Shown: positions 22,719-27,145 of the stretch, one piece after another
How the letters are laid out: each line of letters opens with the position of its first letter
How positions within the stretch are numbered: the first letter of the stretch is position 1
NCBI GenBank assembly: GCA_035525045.1
Contig: DATLEX010000065.1
Location: 1 to 27,145 of the forward strand
Length of the DNA stretch: 27,145 bases
Source: DATLEX01 sp035525045
Lineage (GTDB): Bacteria; Acidobacteriota; Thermoanaerobaculia; Gp7-AA8
Direction of reading: 5' to 3'
Notes under the pieces: generated by a model
Told to the model about the DNA's origin: nothing
Seen by the model: the letters and a program-made list of their open reading frames with translations, nothing else
Database searches by the model: none
Position numbers and translations under genes: made by a program

Positions 22719-22756
22719 CCTCCCACCAGGATCCCTCGTCACGCTCGGGATGACAG
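22719..22756 (-). repeat. REP-like unit, copy 3 (inverted relative to copy 2)
   Basis: Read on the minus strand the unit begins CTGTCATCCCGAGCG and ends GGTGGGAGG. With copy 2 it forms an inverted pair separated by 18 bp, the arrangement known as a BIME in enterobacterial REP systems. It ends 3 bp from the stop codon of the 'NTDIR' gene. Confidence 0.75.
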
Positions 22757-22759
22757 GGC

Positions 22760-23473
22760 TTACTTCTTCCTTTTGACGAGTTGCTTGACCTCGTCGTTTC
22801 CGATCGGGCTCTGCGCGGCGATGATGACCGCGGCGGTCCCCTCCCGGAAGGGGGGGATGGTGCAGCGGACGGTGGCCGTCCCGTCCGCGGCGGTCTTGCC
22901 GCGGTAGATGACTCGGGGCGGCTCGACCGTGGAGATGACCCGCACTTCGATCGAGGCCGCGGCGATCGGATTCTGCGAGAGGCTCTTCCTGGTGGCCACG
23001 CGGAGCTCCACGGAGTTGCCGGCAAAGAACTCGGCCTGGGTCAGGAGCGAGAGCTCGAGGTGCTCGCTCTCCGCCTCCGAGGCGAGGTAGTCGATGATCA
23101 CCTGATCGAGCGTCTTCTCGTCGGGCAGCGTCACCGGAGCGGCCGGCGGAGCGAGGGGGTCAGGACTCGGCGCGATGAGCGTCGGCGCGCCGGGGCGCGG
23201 GCCCGACTTGGTCTGATCCGCCGGAACGTCGAACCGGCCGCGTTTGATGGCGGCGATCATGGTCCGGTGCTGCTGCTCCATCAGCCCGCCGACCCACTTC
23301 TCGTCGATTCCGTCCTTCACCTGCTCGGCGTAGGAGGTCTTCTTCGACGCCAGGATCTCCCCACCCACATACACCAGCGACTCGATGTAGGGGTTCTGCA
23401 GCCCCTTGTCCTCCGTCTGGATGTGGTAGACCTTGTCGTTGTGCCTGATGTCGGTGTTGAACCCCGTGATCAC
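22760..23473 (-). CDS. Conserved 'NTDIR' protein of unknown function with Ig-like C-terminus
   Basis: A 237-residue protein. The first 75 residues (ITGFNTDIRHNDKVYHIQTEDKG..., then IESLVYVGGEILASKKTSY) look like a compact conserved domain that I recall from uncharacterised Acidobacteriota and myxobacterial proteins; no function is known to me. A Pro/Ala-rich linker (about 85-118) leads to a beta-rich region (145-225) that looks like an immunoglobulin-like fold (VELRVATRKSL, then GTATVRCTIPPFREGTAAVII). There is no signal peptide. GTG 23473 is preferred over the TTG two codons upstream because GGAGAGG then sits 6 nt before it instead of touching the start. It lies 42 bp after the SirB1-like gene and could belong to the same operon. 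Confidence 0.8.
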   Translation of the reverse strand: MITGFNTDIRHNDKVYHIQTEDKGLQNPYIESLVYVGGEILASKKTSYAEQVKDGIDEKWVGGLMEQQHRTMIAAIKRGRFDVPADQTKSGPRPGAPTLIAPSPDPLAPPAAPVTLPDEKTLDQVIIDYLASEAESEHLELSLLTQAEFFAGNSVELRVATRKSLSQNPIAAASIEVRVISTVEPPRVIYRGKTAADGTATVRCTIPPFREGTAAVIIAAQSPIGNDEVKQLVKRKK

Positions 23474-23515
23474 GGGCAACCTCTCCGCGGACAGTGACTT
23501 AAGCGGGGAAGTGTA

Positions 23516-24370
23516 TCAGTTCTGATCCATCCAGGCACGAAGGTAGGCGATCTGCTCGCGAATCCGGGCGTGATCCTCCGCGTGCGGCGCGAGCTCGAGG
23601 TAACGCTCGAAAAAGTCGATTGCCTGCGTATAGGCGTGCATCTGCATGGCGATGACGGCGCGGTCGCGTACCTCGTAGAAGTCGCGGTCGTCGAGAATGA
23701 GCAGCCGGTCCGCCGAGGCGGCGGCGCGGGTCAGATCGTGCTGCGCCAGGTAGGCGGCCTTCAGGTGGGCCAGCTCGCGGGCCAGGACCTCGCGACGCGA
23801 GAAGGAGCGGAGGTGGTGCTCGCGCAGACGCACTCCGCCGCCGTACATCTCGTCGAGGATCCGCTGCAGCTCGAGGGTCGAGAGCACCCGCCCGTCGTCG
23901 AACGGATCGACCACGATCTGACCGAACTCGCCGCTGAATTTCACCAGGAACCGTCCCGGGAGCGAAATGCCGGCGGCCTCGACGCCGGCGCGCCGCGAGA
24001 TCTCGATGTAGAGGATGGAGAGCGTGATGGGCAGGCCGGCGTGGCGGTCGAGGGCCTCGTTCAGCAATGCGCTGCGCGGATCGTAGTAGTCGTCATCCTC
24101 GCCGTGGAACCCTTCCTCCTCGAAGAGCACGCGGTTCATGACCTCCACCAGCCGCTCGATGTCACGGGAGCCCTCCAGGCGGGCGCGCACGTCGCGGCTC
24201 CACCCTCCCACCTGCCGGAGGTAGCGATCGATGTCCAGCCCCGGCTGCTCTTCCAGGGCGATGACCAGCGAGGCCTCCACCAGATCGAGGTGGGTCTCGG
24301 GACGCAGCGCGATCTCGCGGAAGCGCTGTCGTGCCACTGCAGGGTGCATCAGAACCCGACCCGGCTGCAT
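23516..24370 (-). CDS. SirB1-like (transglutaminase-like) protein with TPR end
   Basis: A 284-residue cytoplasmic protein of the SirB1/transglutaminase-like family. The core DPRSALLNEALDRHAGLPIT and LSILYIEISRRAGVEAAG match the family, followed by LPGRFLVKF. The Cys of true transglutaminases is absent, as is usual in SirB1 proteins. The last 80 or so residues form TPR-like helices (ALHL..., YTQAIDFFERYLELAP). The biochemical role of the family is not established. ATG 24370 is four bases after the stop of the thioesterase gene and has AGGAGG 9 nt upstream; the frame is open to 24628, but that part is Arg/Ser-rich antisense-like sequence overlapping the thioesterase. It is the last tightly linked gene of the pyrE operon. 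Confidence 0.85.
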   Translation of the reverse strand: MQPGRVLMHPAVARQRFREIALRPETHLDLVEASLVIALEEQPGLDIDRYLRQVGGWSRDVRARLEGSRDIERLVEVMNRVLFEEEGFHGEDDDYYDPRSALLNEALDRHAGLPITLSILYIEISRRAGVEAAGISLPGRFLVKFSGEFGQIVVDPFDDGRVLSTLELQRILDEMYGGGVRLREHHLRSFSRREVLARELAHLKAAYLAQHDLTRAAASADRLLILDDRDFYEVRDRAVIAMQMHAYTQAIDFFERYLELAPHAEDHARIREQIAYLRAWMDQN

Positions 24371-24374
24371 ACCC

Positions 24375-24824
24375 TCATCCCTCCTGCGATGCAACGCCGA
24401 GCGACGAGACCTTCCGCCGGAAGTCCTCGCCGATCGGGACCTTCGCCTGCTTCTCCCAGTCGAACATGACGACCACGACCTTTCCCGTGGCCGCAATCCG
24501 CCGGCCATCGGTCTTGCGGATCTCGTAGAGGAAGTCGAGCGAGCTCGTGCGCATCTGTCCAATGCGAACGCAGATCTCGATCGGCTCCATCCCGACCTGG
24601 TGACGGAAGTCACACTCTGCGCGGGCAACGATGAAGCCGACGTCGCGGGGGCCCTTCCCCCCGGTCAGCTCCTGCCACAACAGGATGCGGGCCGTCTCGA
24701 AGTAGGTGAGGTAGACGGAGTTGTTGACGTGCCCGAACGCGTCAACGTCACGGAACACGACGTGGTGCGGGACGACGTACCACCCATCCCTCCAGCCACT
24801 GACCGCGTGCGCCGGCTCCCGCAT
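24375..24824 (-). CDS. Acyl-CoA thioesterase, 4HBT (YbgC/FadM-like)
   Basis: A 149-residue hotdog-fold thioesterase. The family signature VFRDVDAFGHVNNSVYLTYF (residues 23-42) carries the catalytic Asp (probably Asp28), followed by ETAR and the long central helix. The later strands ARAECDFRHQV and SLDFLYEI complete the fold. Such enzymes hydrolyse acyl-CoA to free acid and CoA; chain length is not predictable. ATG 24824 is 9 bp after the HMG-CoA lyase stop, and the next gene begins 4 bp after its own stop, so it is in the middle of an operon. Next to a leucine-degradation enzyme it may clear or recycle a short acyl-CoA; that is inference. Confidence 0.9.
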   Translation of the reverse strand: MREPAHAVSGWRDGWYVVPHHVVFRDVDAFGHVNNSVYLTYFETARILLWQELTGGKGPRDVGFIVARAECDFRHQVGMEPIEICVRIGQMRTSSLDFLYEIRKTDGRRIAATGKVVVVMFDWEKQAKVPIGEDFRRKVSSLGVASQEG

Positions 24825-24833
24825 CCCGATGCT

Positions 24834-25772
24834 TCATTGTACCGCCGTCGACGGCGAGACCGCCGCCCGCCCGCTCCGCAGGCTCGCCTGAAGGTAGCGT
24901 CCCGGCAGGGGATGGTCGAGGTACGGCCCGATGGCCGACGAGGCCGCGACGAGCTTCTTCAGATCGACGCCCGACTCGATGGCCATGCCGTCGAGCAGGT
25001 ACACCAGGTCTTCCGTGGCCATGTTTCCGGAGGCGCCGGGCGCGTAGGGACATCCACCGAGCCCTCCGGCGGAAGCATCGAAGGTGGCGATCCCCATCTC
25101 GAGCGCGGCCAGCGTGTTCGCCAGCGCCGTCCCACGGGTGTCGTGGAAGTGCATGGCCAGCTTCGACGAAGGGATGACCTGCAGCAGAACCCCGATCACG
25201 CCCTGCACCTGCATCGGCGTTCCCACACCGATGGTGTCGCCGACCGAGACCTCGTAGCAACCGAGGTCCAGCAGGCGCGCCGATACCTCCAGGACCTTCT
25301 CCGGCGCGACCTCCCCCTCGTAGGGGCATCCCAGCGCGGTCGAGACGTAGCCGCGAACGCGCATCCCTTCGCTCGAGGCCCGGGCAGCCACGGGAGCGTA
25401 GTTCTCGAACGACTCGTTGATCGACATGTTGATGTTGCGCTGGTTGAACGTCTCCGACGCCGCGGTGAAGATGGCGATCGAGGTCACTCCCGACTCGATG
25501 GCCCGCTCCAGCCCCCTCATGTTCGGGACGAGCACCGGATACTCGACTCCCGGATCCTTCGGGATGTTCCGGTACACCTCGGCGGTGCCGGCCATCTGCG
25601 GCACCCACTTCGGATGGACGAAGGCGCCCGCCTCGATCACGCGCAGGCCCGCGTCGCCGAGAGCGGTGATGAAGGCGATCTTCGCCTCCGTCGGAATCGT
25701 GACCTTCTCGTTCTGCAGCCCGTCGCGGGGCCCGACTTCGACGATCTTGACGCTGTCAACGGCAATCTTCAT
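24834..25772 (-). CDS. mvaB: Hydroxymethylglutaryl-CoA lyase
   Basis: A 312-residue TIM-barrel lyase of the HMG-CoA lyase class, splitting HMG-CoA into acetyl-CoA and acetoacetate, the last step of leucine breakdown. Visible motifs: VEVGPRDGLQNE (11-22), with the active-site Arg-Asp pair, HFHDTRG (metal-binding His) and the signature GGLGGCPYAPGASGN with catalytic Cys241. Related DRE-TIM lyases are less likely given this signature. ATG 25772 overlaps the TGA of the biotin carrier gene as ATGA, indicating translational coupling. The pairing with a biotin carrier protein suggests a 3-methylcrotonyl-CoA carboxylase module. Confidence 0.95.
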   Translation of the reverse strand: MKIAVDSVKIVEVGPRDGLQNEKVTIPTEAKIAFITALGDAGLRVIEAGAFVHPKWVPQMAGTAEVYRNIPKDPGVEYPVLVPNMRGLERAIESGVTSIAIFTAASETFNQRNINMSINESFENYAPVAARASSEGMRVRGYVSTALGCPYEGEVAPEKVLEVSARLLDLGCYEVSVGDTIGVGTPMQVQGVIGVLLQVIPSSKLAMHFHDTRGTALANTLAALEMGIATFDASAGGLGGCPYAPGASGNMATEDLVYLLDGMAIESGVDLKKLVAASSAIGPYLDHPLPGRYLQASLRSGRAAVSPSTAVQ

Positions 25773-26245
25773 GCATCCTTCATCGTCACGAGCTCGAGTC
25801 CGGGCTGGACCAACTCTCCCTCCCGGCAGTTGATCGAGGCGACCGTGCCGGCGTGGGTGGCAATGATCGCATGCTCCATCTTCATGGCCTCCAGCACCAG
25901 CAGCGGCGCTCCCTTCACGACAACATCGCCGGGGCGCACCAGAATTTTCAGGATCAGCCCCGGCATCGGGGCGGCCATGGAGTGGTCGCGATGGCGGGCC
26001 CTGATCCGGGCCCCCTTCTCCGCCACCTCGGCGGTATAGGCGTCGCCGTCGAACAAGAAGCTGATCGTCGTCCCATCGAGGGCGAACGGCACCACGAACG
26101 TCCGGCCGCCCGCCCGGATCTCCGCCTCGTGGGGTCGCACCTCCACGACCTCGATCTCCTGCCCGCCGCTCCGGAACCGGGTGCCGTCCCGCTCCACGCG
26201 GAGCTCGATCTGCCGTCCCACGATGGTGACGACCTTTTCGCTCAT
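25769..26245 (-). CDS. Stand-alone biotin carrier protein (acyl-CoA carboxylase subunit)
   Basis: A 158-residue protein ending in a biotinyl/lipoyl domain (about 88-158). The biotin-acceptor motif is LEAMKMEH with Lys122, preceded by APMPGLILKI. The N-terminal half (1-85) is beta-rich and resembles the BT-type region found before the carrier domain in methylcrotonyl- and propionyl-CoA carboxylase alpha chains. Those normally fuse biotin carboxylase and carrier; here the carrier is separate and no carboxylase is in the window. It starts at ATG 26245, overlapping the pyrE stop as ATGA, and its own TGA overlaps the HMG-CoA lyase start the same way. Methylcrotonyl-CoA carboxylase is the likely complex, by context. 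Confidence 0.9.
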   Translation of the reverse strand: MSEKVVTIVGRQIELRVERDGTRFRSGGQEIEVVEVRPHEAEIRAGGRTFVVPFALDGTTISFLFDGDAYTAEVAEKGARIRARHRDHSMAAPMPGLILKILVRPGDVVVKGAPLLVLEAMKMEHAIIATHAGTVASINCREGELVQPGLELVTMKDA

Positions 26246-26829
26246 CGCCCCGTGACCGCGCGGCCGTGGCGGCTGCCGGGCGTGTCGGGCGGCACCCCTT
26301 TCGCGCAGAGAGGACACGACGCCTCGTCCCACGTCTTCAGCGCGATGGTCAGGAGCGACTCGTACGGCTTGCCGAAGGGATTCTCCCGGCCGCTGCGGTT
26401 CAGGATCGACGCGAAGCCGAATACCAGTCCGCCATGGGCGGCCACCACGTCCGCCGCTTCGCGGGTGGACCTGCCGGTCGTGACCACGTCCTCCACCATC
26501 ACCACCCTCTCCCCCTCGGAGATCTTGAACCCGCGGCGGAGCGTCATCCGGCCGTCGTTCCGTTCCGTGAACACCATCGGAACGTCGAGCGCCTCCGCCA
26601 CCGTGTAGCCGATGATCATGCCGCCGAGCGCGGGGGAGACGATCTTCTGCGGTTTCATGGGGCGGACGAGCTTCGCCAGCGATTCCCCGATGGGCTTTGC
26701 GTTCCGCGGGTGCTGGAGGAGGAGCGCGCACTGCACGTAGGTGGGGCTGTGCAGGCCCGACGAGAGGCGGTAATGCCCCTGCAGGAGGGCTCCGGTCTTG
26801 CTGAGGAGCGCCAGTACGTCGAGCGGCAT
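26242..26829 (-). CDS. pyrE: Orotate phosphoribosyltransferase
   Basis: A 195-residue enzyme making OMP from orotate and PRPP in pyrimidine synthesis. The PRPP-binding motif is VVMVEDVVTTGRST (109-122), with GHYRLSSGLHSPTYVQC near the N-terminus and SPALGGMIIGY at 65-75. The C-terminal tail contains CPLCAKGVPPDTPGSR, found in a subset of bacterial OPRTs. ATG 26829 is preferred to an in-frame start at 26862, because the extra residues would come from the promoter region. TATTCT lies 9 nt upstream, and no Shine-Dalgarno sequence is seen. It heads a minus-strand operon with three acyl-CoA or carrier genes, an unusual partner set for pyrE. Confidence 0.96.
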   Translation of the reverse strand: MPLDVLALLSKTGALLQGHYRLSSGLHSPTYVQCALLLQHPRNAKPIGESLAKLVRPMKPQKIVSPALGGMIIGYTVAEALDVPMVFTERNDGRMTLRRGFKISEGERVVMVEDVVTTGRSTREAADVVAAHGGLVFGFASILNRSGRENPFGKPYESLLTIALKTWDEASCPLCAKGVPPDTPGSRHGRAVTGR

Positions 26830-26838
26830 GGCGTGGCG

Positions 26839-26848
26839 AGAATAGAAT
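26839..26848. promoter_or_regulatory. Overlapping divergent -10 boxes, pyrE / yqeY
   Basis: The decamer AGAATAGAAT contains TATTCT read leftwards (26839-26844, 9 nt before the pyrE ATG) and TAGAAT read rightwards (26843-26848, 19 nt before the yqeY ATG). Both match TANNNT, and they share two bases, so the two promoters would compete for RNA polymerase. Bidirectional promoters with near-symmetrical -10 elements are known in bacteria; their use here is inference. Confidence 0.4.
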
Positions 26849-26867
26849 GACGCCGGGGACAAGGCAA

Positions 26868-27145
26868 ATGGGGAGACTGACCGACCAGATCCGGGCCGAA
26901 CTGACCGAGTCGATGAAGGCGCGGAACGCCGGGAAGACCTCCACGCTTCGCCTGCTCCAGGCGGCGCTGAAAAACGAGCAGATCAGCACCGGCCGGGAGC
27001 TCTCCGACGAGGAAGCGATGTCGGTGATCCGCAAGTCCGTGAAGCAGCGCCACGACTCGATCGAGCAATACACGAAGGCGAACCGCCCGGAGCTTGCCGC
27101 GAAGGAGCAGGCCGAGCTCGAGCTGTTGAAGAGCTACCTGCCGCC
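26868..27145 (+). CDS. yqeY: YqeY/GatB-domain protein (partial, cut by right edge)
   Basis: The 92 visible residues begin MGRLTDQIRAELTESMKA and run off the window at LLKSYLP. The helical pattern, with DEEAMSVIRKSVKQRHDSIE and an ELELLKSYLP end, is typical of YqeY proteins, about 150 residues long and related to the tRNA-binding tail of GatB. Their role is poorly defined; they may bind tRNA. Start ATG 26868 follows GGGGACAAGGCAA, a weak Shine-Dalgarno at best. The gene is divergent from pyrE across a 38-bp gap with overlapping -10 boxes. About a third of the protein is missing. Confidence 0.9.
   Translation, partial: MGRLTDQIRAELTESMKARNAGKTSTLRLLQAALKNEQISTGRELSDEEAMSVIRKSVKQRHDSIEQYTKANRPELAAKEQAELELLKSYLP

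Noticed and set aside
22629..22742. N-terminal extension of the SPFH-phosphatase protein to 22742
   Set aside because: The extra residues (for example QIPRSARND) are a translation of the REP-like repeat; GTG 22628 leads directly into the membrane anchor.
24371..24628. Extension of the SirB1-like gene upstream to 24628
   Set aside because: It runs antisense-like through the thioesterase gene in another frame; ATG 24370 has AGGAGG upstream and a 4-bp gap to the previous stop.
1..27145. CRISPR arrays, insertion sequences, prophage or toxin-antitoxin genes
   Set aside because: No regularly spaced 25-40 bp repeats, no DDE or Y1 transposase motifs, and no integrase or phage structural genes were seen; the repeats present are isolated palindromes.

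Overview
The window reads as a GC-rich, Gram-negative-type (two-membrane) bacterial chromosome segment. Evidence for two membranes is an Omp85-family outer-membrane barrel, a TamB-like protein and a signal peptidase I. The gene mix fits an Acidobacteriota-like lineage: FabI-type fatty-acid synthesis, a leucine-catabolism module, minor pilins, a SirB1-like protein, an 'NTDIR' protein and scattered small palindromic repeats. That placement is inference; there is no rRNA or other taxonomic marker. No transposase, integrase, phage gene, CRISPR array or tRNA was found, so this looks like core chromosome rather than an island.

Layout. 1-5890: tail of an unidentified gene, a Ycf46-like AAA+ ATPase (-), then lepB and a secreted rhodanese (+), enolase (+), a MarR regulator with a perfect 16-bp palindrome abutting its start (+), and a membrane GGDEF protein (-). 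5914-14360: a glycerate kinase, then the most striking gene, a 2409-residue protein that joins a TamB-like inner-membrane/periplasmic part to an Omp85 part with seven POTRA domains and a beta-barrel. 14517-15430: a ChaN/EreA-like secreted protein that seems frameshifted near its end, followed by a short Omp85-like relic. 15454-17183: a small coiled-coil protein, a DUF962/Mpo1-like membrane protein, fabI and a 58-residue basic protein. 17285-18553: three overlapping minor pilin genes (-), divergent from gltX (18597-20012). 20226-23473: an SPFH-alkaline phosphatase-TPR protein and a conserved uncharacterised protein (-), separated by an inverted pair of REP-like repeats. 23516-26829: a tightly packed minus-strand operon pyrE - biotin carrier protein - HMG-CoA lyase - thioesterase - SirB1-like, with two ATGA stop/start overlaps. 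26868-end: a divergent, truncated yqeY.

How the genes work together. Several products serve the envelope: LepB cleaves signal peptides, the TamB-Omp85 fusion would bridge inner and outer membranes, FabI makes acyl chains, and the pilins build a pilus or secretion pseudopilus. The biotin carrier and HMG-CoA lyase point to leucine breakdown via methylcrotonyl-CoA, although the carboxylase catalytic subunits are outside the window.

Two genome-style features recur. First, several genes (AAA ATPase, eno, marR, glycerate kinase, pyrE) have a -10-like hexamer only 4-9 nt before the start codon and no Shine-Dalgarno sequence, as expected for leaderless mRNAs. Second, small palindromic or 7-nt-period repeats sit at gene ends and in some cases supply the stop codon and last residues of the neighbouring gene.
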